Assembly (NCBI GenBank): GCA_037389465.1
Contig: JAZARR010000078.1
Span: 2,356,001-2,420,000 of the forward strand
Direction of reading: 5' to 3'
Length of the DNA: 64,000 bases
Source: Baylisascaris procyonis
Taxonomy: Eukaryota; Nematoda; Chromadorea; Rhabditida; Ascarididae
This document shows, piece by piece, positions 24,801-38,300 of the stretch. A program made the translations under genes and the position numbers. Position 1 is the stretch's first letter. Each line of letters begins with the position of its first letter. A model generated the notes under the pieces. It made no database searches and was not told the DNA's origin. It saw nothing but the letters and a program-made list of their open reading frames with translations.

Positions 24801-26079
24801 CACGGAATGCACAATATGGACGTGTCAAAGCTTTCTGCTATTTTCCGATAGTTCTTAGGATCCCATTTTGGCACTGTTTGGCAGTGCGATGCTTGGCACA
24901 TAGCAAAAAAAAACGCCTTGAATGTCAAATGTTGATTAAGCTTTGCTCGATGCATCATGAACGTCCCAGTGTAGGTTGCTTTAAGCTCGTTGTTGTCGCA
25001 TTTAAATTTAGTTTAACGATATTATTTGATCAACCCTAGGGAAAACAAATTGATCTGCAAGATTACCCACCGAAACCTTTAGATCCTTTCTCTGGTTACC
25101 ATTGTTCAAGATGTATTCCGTTTCCTTCTTTTTACTTTGTTCACTGTAGACAAGCTATTTATTTCCTACTAACGAAGTAGATAAATTTTTTCTCAATAGA
25201 AATGCTCGTCGATGCAAGTATTTTTCTTTGGATTACAAATATCATGGATGTAGTTCTTTTGCATTGAAAAATAAATGATTATATTCAGATGACGGCGATT
25301 CCGGTTCTTCCATCGGAACGTGAAGTAACACCACCTCAACTCGATTATGCATCTGTGAACGTCGGCACAGCAGAGGATTCTTCTTCTTTACCACCACGGT
25401 TATTTGTGACACATCTATGATTTTCTTAAGACACACTTTTCAAAACCGTGAAAAAAGACTCCTCATTATTGCTATCTTTCACATAGATGCGCTTGTACTG
25501 AAAATAACGTTTCAAATTAGAGTTACGCTGATGATCTAACATGAAAGTGCATGTCAAAAGACCCAAAGAGACCTTAAAAAATAAATAAATCCATTTCGGC
25601 TAAGCATTTGCTCTTCGAGTACTTGCTAGCGCAATGTTATTCTTGATGCTAACCAACGCTAATCGTTCATACAGCATCTATAGTGGACACTTTTGTGCTT
25701 TTGAGCTAAAGTTTCAATGGCATGTTTCTTCAACTAACTATTGTTGTTTTGTACATATGCATCGACTGTTGCTGTACAAGCGATTGGTTTTGTGTGACGC
25801 ACCATGTATAAGCTAGGAAACACAAGGCGATCAAAAATGCACTTTATGCATGGCTCAAGAGCATCGTCGTCCTATTATTCAAACATTACATGGATGAACT
25901 GCGATATTTATAGGACGGGTTCGTTTGGAGCTCGCAGTGAGACATCCTCAGTAAATACCCCTTCGAATGTGAACTACGCTAAAATCGACCTGGAGAGGAC
26001 TCATGCGGTCGAAATGACAGCAAACGCAACCGAGAAAGAAAACCCTCATAGAAGGCATTACAATGGATGTGTTTCGTGA
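18853..26079 (+). CDS. FRS2-like membrane-anchored adaptor with IRS-type PTB domain (ROG-1-like)
   Basis: Seen: eleven phase-compatible exons, 18853-18988, 19763-19895, 20571-20631, 21437-21599, 22387-22603, 23869-23987, 24147-24204, 24523-24652, 25040-25138, 25289-25398 and 25914-26079, giving about 463 aa. MGNC at the N terminus is an N-myristoylation signal, as in FRS2. Residues about 30-120 are an IRS-type PTB domain: GTLKVTENEIIFW, WPLHYLRRYGF, FFFESGRR, then SGEGLHTFQSPQAEAIF. The tail holds tyrosines in docking contexts: YVNV (Y256) and YVNI (Y334) fit the Grb2 SH2 motif YxNx, DYASVNV is near Y392, and NYAKIDLERT (Y430) matches the C-terminal FRS2 site AVIDIERT. Family role: links FGF-type receptors to Grb2/SHP2 and Ras-MAPK at the membrane. 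Least certain: the 3' end of exon 9 (weak TTT|GTTCAC donor) and of exon 6 (alternative at 24011). Confidence 0.9.
22812..23366. repeat. two diverged copies of a GC-rich repeat in an FRS2-like gene intron
   Basis: Segments near 22812-23045 and 23154-23366 share ordered landmarks: CCA(A)TTTT(G)ATCGAAA, a GGCC, ACAGTTG, GGCGCC, CGCTC-rich stretches and a final TTCRAYGCTTCGAWGTAA. Both are far richer in G+C than the surrounding intron (22604-23868). The 118-aa frame over the first copy is not a gene. They probably represent a dispersed non-coding element. Confidence 0.5.
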
Positions 26080-29000
26080 AGCGCTTTCAATGAGGATCTG
26101 AAACCCTTCCAGTTCTTCCTATATTTCTTCTATTATTCTGCCTACTCGCCTTCTTCTGTTTCTTCTTTGTGATCTGGTTTCTTTCTAATGCAACTCACTC
26201 ATCTCGAGTCTTCCTCCCCAGCTGCCAGTTCCTCTGCTTATTTCTTGTTTAATTCGCAAATATCTTTTCAGTTCCTTTTCTTCTTAATTTTTCATGCGTT
26301 ATATTTTTCCGACCTAGCCAGCACTATATGCGCTTATACAGCAAAAAAAAAGTTGTGTGAAATCGTCGAGTAGCAGCATTCCAAGGGCGAAAGTTTTCTA
26401 TTTTTATTGCCCTCTTGGGCGATAATAATCTCTAATTGTTGAGGAGATATCTGCGTACTCTCCTCATAGGCCTTTATCTGATCATTTTCTACTTATTCCT
26501 ATTTGCAACATCAAAACTGCAATACGCAGTATGATAGAGTCGCCCAATATATTTTTTATGACTATAATAATTTGTAGGTTTTCACCTTTCAACAAGCATT
26601 CCAACTTTTCTCGCTTCATTTAAGCAAACAGAAAGGAACTGAGTTAAACAGTATTCCGCCCTTGCTTTGAGGAATTCATTATTATATATGGCCCCAGTAG
26701 TGGTCTCATTCAATTCAAGCTTTAATAAAGTTACGCGAAGTATACCTGTAATATTGAGATGGGCAAGTGCAAGTTATTAGAACTCAACTTTTACCACAAT
26801 GTAAAAATTATTGAAGATCGATTTTTTTGTTTTTGTATCGTACCATTGTGGTTGTTTACCACGTTTTACGTAATAATAAATTTGAGGATTTATGATATAT
26901 GTTTGCAGAAAAAGTAGATAGAGACTCGTAGTCGTTTTAAATTTTCATTAGAAGGCTGAATAATTATTTCAAATCGTCGCATTCATCAATCATATATCAG
27001 AAGAAGAAAATATTATGTAATGAGCAAATTTTTTCGCAGTCTGGCCAAATTTTCCCCTCTCATTTGATTGGTCGCTTTTTTATGTTGGGAATTGATATAA
27101 TGCGCTTTGATTCTTGTGAATTTTTGCTTGGACTGCTCGGCTATTTTAATTAGTTTTTTTTTTTTCCCCCAGTTTTTCCATTCCAAATGCATGTTTAGCA
27201 TGTTTATGGCCTTTGTCTAAGCAGTGTTAATGGCGGTCATCAGTTACGCTCTTTCATCGTTTGCGGCTATTTAATTTCAGAGGCTGTTTGCTTTTTTTGC
27301 ATGTTTCCAATGTAGCGTCTAATAGATATTCGTCTATTCCATTTAATAGAGAATGGTATTAATAACGGCAAATTTTGTATGGCGTATTGAGATTCTTTTC
27401 TTTATATAGGTGACGAAATCAGTGAATATTAAAGATGTGGAAAGTAGTTTAGGGAGTAGGGAGTTTTTTTTTTCGGAACTGAGTTTTTCAAAGAGTAAAA
27501 AAGGTGAGTGGAGGATCCTATGATCGTTCCATCACAGTGCCATCAAATATGTGAAGCAGTAGATGAACATCATTTTGCGCGCAGTCGTACGTCAACCGAG
27601 TAAGAAAAATCACTGTTACTGCAAACTGCTCCATCATTTGTGTCTTGTGTTTTGTTTAGATCCTAAAAGTCTTAGATTTGTTTCTGATTGCCTTTCTTTC
27701 TTTGTTTTTATTTGTTTTGTTGCTTTAGATCAATTTAAAATAATTAAGAATTTTCTCGTTAAGCGAATTGATCTAAAGATCGGATTTTACTATGTGCGGA
27801 AAGAAAACGCAATTAAATTTTGACTTTATTTTATTTAATTTCGAAAAATAAGATGGAAAAACATCTAGACTGAGGAAAAGAGTATTCCACACCACTTCTC
27901 TACAGGATATGCTTTCCTTTTCTCACTTTATTATTCTCTCTTTTACTTTCTAGTCGAATTTTCAAAAGCACATTATGCCGACATCGTTCAAATGCGTATG
28001 TCATTTTGGTAGGTTCAGCTCTAGAATCAGTGAGATTAATGTTACAAATCTTGTTCTATAATATATGTCCTAGTAAGACCTGCTATACCACTTTTCATGG
28101 ATCTGTTGGCTTCGAAGTTAGTTATGATCATTTAAAGGTGCAAATATTGAATGCATATTATACCGATTGATTTTTTATTTACATCTATAAAATCACAGAA
28201 AAATGGATCTTCCATAGATTTATGGGTGTGGTGTGGTTACTTAGCTTATGAGGGCATTATTTTGCATAATTAATTCTTCTTGGTAGTTTATGGAGTTGAT
28301 TGGTCAAATGGAATTGAAATGGGGCTCACATTAGTGATCTCTTGTTATGAGTTTTTTTTTAAATTGTAGTATAAGCTACCTTTATTTATAATTTGCTAAA
28401 CGTTTTTAAGCTTTACTAGTGAAAGGTTTATGTTTAGTTGCATCAATTTCAGAGTTTATTTTCTTCATCGCAGTGTCGTTATGTATTCTTATGAATATGC
28501 TTATGCTTTTTTTGAATTTCTTTATTTTATGCATATAACTGAAAGTTTCTGTTCTTATTTGGTGGAAATTGTTTTAGAAGTTAGTTTTGGTGCCATTGTT
28601 GCCTAATATGCATTTTTGTATTCTACTTCATATATATTCTCTATTTTTTCTAAAGTAACTTTCAATAAGAAATTCAAACGATTGCAATTAAATATTCGTA
28701 AATTTTATTGTGAAACTTTAATCACCTTCGAATTTCAGCATATTTCGCAACTTGCGATAGAATATTTACTATGAAAAAGAAGCAATAAAGGTAATGGTAC
28801 TATTCAAGCGGTGCATTTGCATGTATCCATCTTATTACTAATATTATTTTAGCGTTGTTGCCGAATTCGAGCTGCTGCCTTTCCTCTCTTTATGTGTGCC
28901 TTTAATATTTTGCGATACTCTTTTGAGTGCATTCTCATTTCCTCTCTTTCACTAAGTGCTCAATGAGCCTTGATGTCATATGTAATGTTGTTGTATTTTC

Positions 29001-29915
29001 AATCAATCGTAATGTGCTTTATTTGTGAGTAATAAAATGTTTCTCGTATGCGTTTATTCGAACGCGAAGCTATAGCAAATTGAACGTTTCGTAAGGTTGG
29101 ACGCTTTGCTACAATACTGCATGATGCACATATAAGGTGGTATTATTATTTCGAAGTAATCAAGCGTTGATGTTAGCACATGCTTGAGGTTTTATGAAGA
29201 AACTCGAAACCCATATTGTGACGAAACCGAAATATTTTAACGAATTGTACCCAGAAAGTTAATAGCAAGATCCTCCTGTGCGAGTTTTCGATAGATGCTG
29301 TCTCAGGGTGCAGCCCTTTCTGCACTCTCTGAATGACAGATCCGCATGTGACAAGCGACCTCGACTTTTCATCGGGTATTGATTGCTTTATTACGTAGTG
29401 ATAGGCGTTTGTCATACATAACAAAGAAACATGTTACTGTAAGAGATTAATTGTTTAGTATGAATTATGTAGCGAACAATGGAGAAAAGTGCTGCTGCAA
29501 CACATTTCGTTATCACGTCTAAAATTTTTACCAGCTGTGTTCATATCGATTTACCATCCCCATTAAGCAAGTGCTCATCTTTCTAGCTGGAATTATTCAA
29601 TGTTATTTGCGCGCAAGAATTCAGAGATTTCATGGAAACAAGTGACACATTAACAAGGGAGAACTGAAATGGCATCCAGATATGTGCCCCAATTTTTTCT
29701 TTCTTGCAATCGCATATCACTGTCATAGCAATCGTTGAATTTCCAAGTTTCGATGGATGTTTCTTTCGATAACAGTTGCATGCCGGAAGCATCGCAACTT
29801 GCTGTCTAACCACCTTACGCTTGATACCCATTATCATTTAAACGTATAGTACTCAGAGGTGCAGAAATTGATCCGCGATAACATTTCTCACCAAAATGTG
29901 TTAAGTGTAATCTCA

Positions 29916-29965
29916 TCCTTCTAAGTGCAGATATTAACGATCCTTCTAAGTGCAGATATTAACGA
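29916..29965. repeat. 25-bp perfect tandem duplication
   Basis: The unit starting TCCTTCTAAGTGCAG and ending TTAACGA occurs at 29916-29940 and 29941-29965 without mismatch, which suggests a recent duplication or an assembly artefact. Confidence 0.9.
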
Positions 29966-32389
29966 ATATAGCAGCTGCCTTGAGAGAGCGTTCTTCATTT
30001 GCCATTGGGACTACCTGTCAGGGCCGCAATAGCAGAGCAGCTTCCTGACTTTTTTCATCCACCAAAATATTGATGAGTTGCATCATCTTTCAATACCTAC
30101 CCCTCCCCCTCCTGTATCCTTTCTCTCGCCAGTAACGTATAAGATGCAGCTAATGCAGTTGGCAGTCGTCCTCTGGCTCTGCATATTCTGATATGCAACG
30201 GATATTTTGTATGGTAGTGTTGCGCAAAAATTCTCTATAATTGAACTCTTCAGCATGTAAATATCAATATCGGCCACGAATGCAGTAAAGGATGAAGGGT
30301 ATATGCTTGAAAAAGGAGACGATGCAACTTGAAAAGAGATATCTCATGCATGAGTGTAACACTAGCTTGAAAAAAGAGGGATAAAGCATACATCCAAATG
30401 TGCATATACACGAAACACCTTATCTTAGCATCATAAGACGATGCAATACCTGGAAAGAATGAACATATAAAAGTTAAAGCGACAAACTGTCGAAAAGCGG
30501 AGTTATAAACTGCATCGCTTCGTTCTTCTTCTGGCTCACATTCATACTGGAGTTAACCTTGCCCATTGACAGAGCACCTCCCTGATCGTTTGTTATTCGG
30601 TAATATTGCATTATGATCACCATGCTAATCGTGCAAGTGAATGCAGCAAGGTTTCTGTCTTTCCACGTGTCTCATATCAACGACTTGCTCTTCATGCCAC
30701 GATGATTGACCCTCCTCAAGTATTCCGAACGGTGCTTCGAACAGCTGATCTATGAAACAGTATCTTTTATTACACAATCTCCGGTACCGTCGACGCAAAC
30801 TTTGTACTCTCGTAATGCTGCGTATTTAACTGGAACATTCTTAAGTGACGATGGACCAGACGTGATAGTATTGACCACTTCAACTCATTTCAAAAACACC
30901 CTGCCTCTTTCCTACAAATGCCTAGGCAACGAAGAGTACTTTTGTGAGGAGTAGGTGAGCGGAAAACTTAGTATGTATAGACAATATGTATTCGTTAGTG
31001 TACGCATCCATAGCACTCAATTCTATATTTCTTCTTGGTAGGCACTCAAATCTTTTTGGAGTTTTTCACTAGATTCACTATAGTCCACTGCTGCACCACC
31101 ATGAGATTTGCTGAATTACTTGTAAAAATTAATTTCTTCCTTACCTATCCTCTGTGTTACGGTGACTTCGATGTCTCGTCTCTTACATTTTACTTTCCGT
31201 ATTGTTGCAAGCGGTAATCAAAAAATCTTCATTACATCTCCGGTACAGTATCGCGTGCATATGTACTCATTGCTGCACGAGTGACTCCATGTAGGCAAGC
31301 AATGCCGCCTACCGATTCCCTATTGCTAATTCTCTCTCCTGCTCGTAAAATCTCCCATGAGAGCGGATTAGATCGCACTCCAAGGAAGCCTCCAGTAAGT
31401 TCTAGGATCCTCTATATGAAATTCATATAAATTCATTGAGCCACGATTGTCTTCGAGAAATCGCATTAGGCATGCTATAACTCCTTTCTAATTGTTATTT
31501 GCCTGGACGGAGTGCACGCTAAAACTTTTCATTTCATATCCTTTAATCTCTGCCAAATCTTGCAACACTTGGCTGGTCGTGCGAAAATGAGAGCCTATAT
31601 AGTCGAGAAGAACAGTTATTAGCATTTTTAATAACCAACTGAATCGATCCCACTCCATCCCATATTGGAACAATTGAATGAACTTTTATGTGTCTGGCCT
31701 TCCCAACTGTAATACTGTCTTCCGAGAGTTTGTGTTTTTTCAAGAAAAAGTAGATGACTAGCATCATCTGTTAGCTACTATAGGCGAAGGTTGCTGCAAA
31801 CACTGAGCCTTACCCAGATCATTTCCGAAGACTGCTGTACTTTCCGACCTAATTCTTTGTTCCAGTTAAGTAAGTGCCTCATTAGGAATACAGGTGCTTG
31901 CCAGTATTCGTTCAAGTTCCTGGCTCATCACAATGAAGTTACCGCTGTAAGAAATTCTGATCCCATCGCCACACGTTCTTTTCTTCAGCTCGTTGAGTGG
32001 GCATCGAAGTTTAGTGGATTAGTGGATTGTCTGGTTGGCGCCTCTCCAGTTCCGAAAGGCAGGTGATTTACTCAGAGATAAAGCTTACTTTGCGGTCCAT
32101 GCAACGAGTTCGATTATGAGGCAAGAATTTCTAGAAAAAGCGCCATCTTGCAGTCTGAGCCATCATGCTAACGTCATTACCAATACTGACTGCTCTAAAT
32201 AAACTTATTTTGGTACATATTATTGAGTGCGAAAACATCTCAGGAAAATGACGTAAAAGTGATCATAGAGAGTGGAATGAACGTTGCCTGAAATGATGAA
32301 ATTGAGTGCTGCATACGGCGATATCCGAAATCTGCGATGGCATTTGGGTGCATCAATTGAGAGACGGCGCTAAAAGGATGTACACGGCC

Positions 32390-32495
32390 ACGATTTGAGT
32401 GGATGTGTGCGCATTGAACGACGAGCACGTTGAACTTGACACCGTTTATGGGCTCGGCTGCCGTACCCAACGGAGACCGCATTGTCATCAATGTG
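32390..32495 (+). CDS. exon-like segment before a consensus donor, unrecognised
   Basis: Two plus-strand frames stay open up to GTGCG|GTAAGT at 32496. One reads ALNDEHVELDTVYGLGCRTQ and ends HCHQCA; the other reads NLTPFMGSAAVPNGDRIVIN. A minus-strand frame is open too. No partner exon was identified, so coding status is undecided. Confidence 0.2.
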
Positions 32496-35316
32496 CGGTA
32501 AGTGCCATTTCATTGAGACAACCATCGACGACTGTGCGCTCTATTCGTGCAGCCGTTCAATCGTCTCTTAGTTATCACCCCACTGCATACTTATAAATTG
32601 CTTTCTTGATAGAAGAACAATTATTATCAATATACGAGTTATCGGTAAACAGTGATCTTTACTTCGTATTCACTATGATGGACCTTCGTGTGTCCGATGC
32701 ATCCGTGGTGCACTTCCCCATTTTCTAATAAGAGTACCTATTTTAATGCGATGTGCTGATGCTTTCGTGTGCATTAAATCCAGAAATTTATAAAACTGAT
32801 CACGTATTCTTCGTCTTATTTTTTTCCATCACTACGATTCTTTTCTAGCTTAAAAGGGAAGTGGCGGGATCACTGGCGACTTGTAAACAGTGATCTCAGT
32901 TCTCATTTCAAGGGCTTTCAAGTGCAGATTTTAAGTTGCAAAACTTGGGAGAAAAGTGCATCGCTTTATGGGACTCTGATAGTAGAAACGATGTCAAAAC
33001 TGAGTGCATAAAACTGGCATCTATCAGTGGCGCTTTTATTCTTGAGTAAACTTCTTCACCGGAAAAAAATGGAAAAAGTTTAGCGAATATAGGCAATCGT
33101 TTTTCTTCATGGCTCATCGTGACATTACTTTTTTTTTGCTTAACTGTGTTGATTTAAATTCGTCAAATGGCCGATTGTCGTCAACCTCAGCAATCACACG
33201 TCTCTGAGAAATTGTATTTTTACTTTTTCAGATTTTATTCTGAGAGTTCATCTATGCCCTTTATCGATGTATTCAGAAGAAATTCATTGCTATGGAAAGT
33301 TTCTTCTGGAGAAGTACCCATAATTAAACAAATCAAAAAATCTTTCGAAAATAGATCAACTGTTCGATTTCAATCTCTAACCGTTTATTGCCCATAGTGG
33401 AATCCGTTTCACTGATCATTTATCAGTGATCATTATAAGAATAGGAGCGATAGTCGTAGAATTGATGACTTAGGGTGATATTGTTGCAGCATTTCGTCGG
33501 TACAGTATTATTGTGCAGCGTTGTTAATGCAGTTTTGCTGCTTGCTTTTATGACCGTATTGCAGAGACTTTTTCTGCTGGCCTATTACTTTCGGAAGACT
33601 GCAACAAGCTATATTTCGTTTTCTATCGGTTATGACTTTAGAAGTAATTATTGCCGCATTTGCAGTTCGGCAACAATACGGCATCCGGTGACGATATGAA
33701 GTCGTCAGGCCATTTCAGTCCATATCAGATTTTATTGCGATTCCTGTTCATCCCTCTGATTAGGAGGTAAGCAATCACTGCTTATTGATAATTTAACAAA
33801 CGAGGGAGTACTCAATACTTCAACCCTTTCAGGACAGCCATAAGACTGAAGAGAGAGGTGAAGAGGATGGAAATAAGATTTTTATTGTAATGTTTTGTAT
33901 TAGATGGTTAGTGAGGAAGATTGTTAGCTGAAGATTATTATTCATAGGTAAGTGCTGTGATAGCGTAGAATAGACTTTTCAAGAGAATTGTGTTAAGTCC
34001 TTTTAAATTATTCAAATCTCATATTCAAATACCAAGCAATTTTATCCGTCGCTGAAGACTGTGAAGGATGGAGGTATTTACTCCAACCCCTCCATAATTA
34101 TATGAACTCGTGGCGCAAAAAATTTTCCTACCAGATGAGGAAATGAGTGTTTATCTATTTTAATTTTGTGTTGTTTAGCAACTTCGTAGTGAACTTTATA
34201 GAAATAGGCAAGTATATTACAGTAGAACATATTCATTTGTTACGCGTAACACTTACTAGACACTCCTGAACTAAACATCCCTAGGAAATTTTTAGCAGTT
34301 TTTGGCATTTCTGCAGCATTGAGGTAGCAAATACATTAAGGTATTTTTCGTCGAGAGTGAGCACTGCAGACGAATCATTACGGATTTCAATAACGAACAT
34401 AAGCGAGGAAATGCATTTCGGAAAGGCCGACGCAGTGAAGTAGTAAGTTATGAGAGTTTTTTTTTGCGCACATGAAAACAATGAGGACGGGTCGTCACCT
34501 TTCAGTTCTCCCTTTGACCTTGCATTGTTAGACGCTCGTCTCCTGTTGATTTTTCAACATGAGTCGAAGACGCGTCGTGTGTTATCTGAAAATTGTCTCA
34601 AAACGTCTTCATTCTCACCCTCTCAACGCTCTCCGAGAAAAAATGCACTATATTTTAGGTCCATTTATGCGGTCTGGCCCTAACAAAGGAATGTGTTATT
34701 GTAACACATCTTTCAGTATGTGCTAAAATGTACTGTTCTCTTGGTACAGGTCTAAATTTTGGTTGCAAACAAGCATCACGACACTATGATTTCTCAAAAA
34801 AAGAATTGAGTGGACCGTCATATGAGCATGTGATAAAACGATTACTATATAGAGCTATATAAAGCTAAATGAAATGATCTTGGAGTTTTTTTTATTTCGA
34901 AGCAAATTGCCCTTTCCTTTAAAAAACCTCTGGATTCTGTCACAATTATTGTTAACCTAATTAGCGCTGTCTTTTTTTTTGCAATCCTGAATAAGCTTTC
35001 GATTGTTCTCTTTCAATACTTTAGCAGCTTTCTCTTTTGTTGAAAGAAATGAGTTTCCATTAAGTGAAAAATTAAAAAAATCACTGAAAAATTTTGTAGC
35101 GTTCCATTGATAATGACACAATTTGCATATAGCGGTGAGAGAGATCCGTGAGGTTACGTTCTTTCTCGCTAATTCTATCAAATTATCCATAAACAAATGA
35201 TTTAAAACCATATTTTAATATGCTTCGTTCACATGTGGTGCCTTAAATCTTTGGATTTGGCACTTTTTCTCAAGCATCATTTTGCCGCATAGTGTTACAT
35301 GATGCCATTACTGCAG

Positions 35317-38300
35317 CAATGGCAATTCTGCGCCAGTCACCTTCTATTTGCACAATCCGATACGTTTCTGTATCCGGATATTACTCGACGCAAAGATCGG
35401 TCTTGGTGAATCGTATATGCTCTCCGACTGGGATGCCTCACCGAGCCCCAAGGATTTTCTCACTTTGCTAATCCGTGCCAAACGTGAGACTATCGGTTTT
35501 CACGGAATTCCACCTCTGTCATTATGCTTTCGACATCGTTAGACTACTTGCTTTTCTCGGAAAATATGTTCCTGAGTACCGTTGCTGCTCTTCGTTTGTC
35601 GAAATCCTTTTTTAAGAGGTGTTGTTGTGCTAGGCCATGATGTTGCTTAAATAGTCAAACACTGATGATACCACATTTTGTGAAGTATGTGAAAGTAGGA
35701 GATTTGCGAGCACTACAATGTCGCAAGCAAAATTCATGAATTTTCACACAAAACGAGAGGATCACTGTAGTGAGCATCTATGCATTCATAAAAGTATGCA
35801 TTTTCCACTACATAATTCCCATAGCACCATTTCAAAAATCATCCGAATTGCTCAGCTTGCTGATTTCTCGAAGACAGTGATATTGCAGGATCGTTAGCGA
35901 TGGATTCATACACTAGCAGTCGGGGAACAATGGTGATATGACAGTTGGGATATGCACATTGAAGTGAATTATTGATGAACAATTTGGACGCTTGCTTCTA
36001 TTTAGAATAGCAACTTCAGGCTCTTGAATTCGGCACTCCCGTAGACGCAGAATGTAATCAGAATGCTGCCGTTGCTGTCTTAATTAGAAGGCATTTTAGA
36101 GTTCAATTCGGCTCATAACGCTTCATCGAAGCGACGATTAGGCTGGCTGAAGTTATTCTGCGCATTCGGTCAACAGATATTCGTACGAACGATTCGAGCG
36201 ATTGCTTGGTTTTTCAACTATATTGAACATCGAATCCACAAAAATTCAATGCTTGGCAGCGCAAGAAATATTCATCAACATTACGATCTTGGCAACGAAA
36301 TGTTTCAAATGTTTCTTGATGACTCGATGACCTATTCGTGTGCCCTATTCGAGCGTCCGTTTTCAACTTCTTAAGATTGCTTCAAAAATTTTCAGCTTGT
36401 GGACAATTTATAAGAATCATTAAATCTGTGTTAGAATGATATGTTACTAAGTCTGTACCATAGCTGTACATTTTACAATTGCTTTATCAGTTGTTGCTAC
36501 GAAGTTGGCCTTTGTCCATATTGATGAGTTTTTTTTACAGTGAGCTGAAAGCAATGATATTTTTTCTGATAAGGTTGAATCGCTGATGCGTGACGACTGT
36601 TCTCGAAGTAAGGCTATCGAAATATGCTGATATAAGGCGTTCTTATCCAATTTGCATTCTTGCTATGGTAAATAAGCGAAAATTGAAAGAAAGCAAAAAG
36701 AATGCGAAATTTTTTCTTAAAAATTTTTCTGTTCGATAATATTTTCTATATATAGCACGAAATTTAAATCTAGAATTTAATTGTAAATGTGAGCTGTTTG
36801 AACTTGCAAATAGTGCCTTATATCTCAGTTGTGGATAAAACGACTTTCAGCACTTCCCGAGAAGATAACTAAGTCCGACTTCAAGATGTTAGAGGAAGCA
36901 CAAATGAGAAAATATGACGCGATGTTGGACGAATTACAATTGAAGCCATCTGATCATGTTTTGGAGATTGGTTGCGGTTGGGGTGCGTGTTCGATTAGAG
37001 CGGTTCAAAAATTTGGTTGCCGATGGACGGGCATAACGATATCTGCTGAGCAATTTAAAATCGCTCAACAAAGAGTTCGCGAACACGCTCTCGAAGATAT
37101 GATTGATTTTAAACTACTTGATTACAGGTTTGTTCTATTATCACATACAATTCATCCACGTTTATGTGAATTGATCAGCAGCTTTCAAAAATCCATAAAT
37201 GCCGAGTAAATAGTGGTGTGTTAATTAATGTTCAGAAAGAGATGAATAAATATAGAGAAGCAATGGCATCAAAGATAAATGAAGTGCATGAACTCGTGCA
37301 TACAATAACCTCATACAAATTAATGCATTATGTCATTAGCATTACTTTAGCGTTACTGTAAGCAGTCAACTGCGGTGTTGCAATTATTGACTGTTCGGAT
37401 AATGTTTCCGTATGCACTTCCTTTCTCAATATTTCAGACTCGAAAAAGGTGTATACGATAAGTTGCTGGCGATTGAGATGATCGAAGCAGTTGGGCATGA
37501 ATATCTCCCTGAATTCTTCAGAATTATGCGTGACAGGGTTGCGCCAGGCGGTATTGCATGTATACAGGTAGTGGAGAATTTGTTTCTAGAAAAAACCTTC
37601 AACTTCATTATAACTCTCCCATCATTTACTAATAGTGATAGTGAAGTAGATGCCAGATTCTCCATCATATTCCATATGAAAATTGAAAACTGCCTCCTAT
37701 AATTTTATAGCGCTAAAAATTCTCTTTTACGGCATTCAAATAAGGCCTACGATGTAGCGTTCCAGTTTTTGGGGAAACCGTGACGTGAAATTTTGGCATT
37801 TTGACAACTCATGTTTGTCTTGGCCACTTATGTCAGACTTCTTAAACGTCCAATCCCATACGAAAAAAGGCAATATTTGACTCGACAAAATTGTTTAACT
37901 TTAACAGCTATCGCTCGTTGCAAACGTCGAAGCGAGCATAGAAATATGTTGCCGTCATACTTTTCTTGCTTAGAAATTTCTTTTTTTTTTAGACATTTAA
38001 GCGTTTTTTCAGGCAATTACCTGCCCCGATGCATATTACGAGCGTTATAGACGTTCAAGCGACTTCATAAAGAAGTACATTTTTCCAGGAGGGCACCTTC
38101 CTTCGGAAGGTGCTATCTCCGAGGCGCTTCCCCCTCAACTGAATATTGAGAAAGTTTCTCATATAGGAATGCATTACGCTGCTACATTGGATTTGTGGTA
38201 CAGGTATTGCTCATTTTTGTTCTTCTATGCAAGTGCTGTTCAAGTTTGCCCAAAGAAAAACAGTAGCCTGAAATATGCTAACATTGGGAACAATTGACTC

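Larger units (their letters stand above)
26080..35316. other. long intergenic region without a confident gene
   Basis: It follows the FRS2-like stop (AATAAA near 26724) and precedes the first identified exon of the CFA-synthase-like gene, whose N-terminal exon should lie in the right part. Several open frames have coding-like composition but no family match: 30710-30954, 31543-31767 (-), 31791-32066 (+) and 32390-32495 (+). A 25-bp tandem duplication lies at 29916-29965. From 26100 to 29000 I see only AT-rich sequence with homopolymer runs. Confidence 0.55.

Noticed and set aside
33475..33699. Hydrophobic 74-codon frame as the missing first exon of the CFA-synthase-like gene
   Set aside because: It contains no fG-type motif expected before NGNSAPV and has no donor that joins in phase to 35317. 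It cannot be excluded but is not supported.
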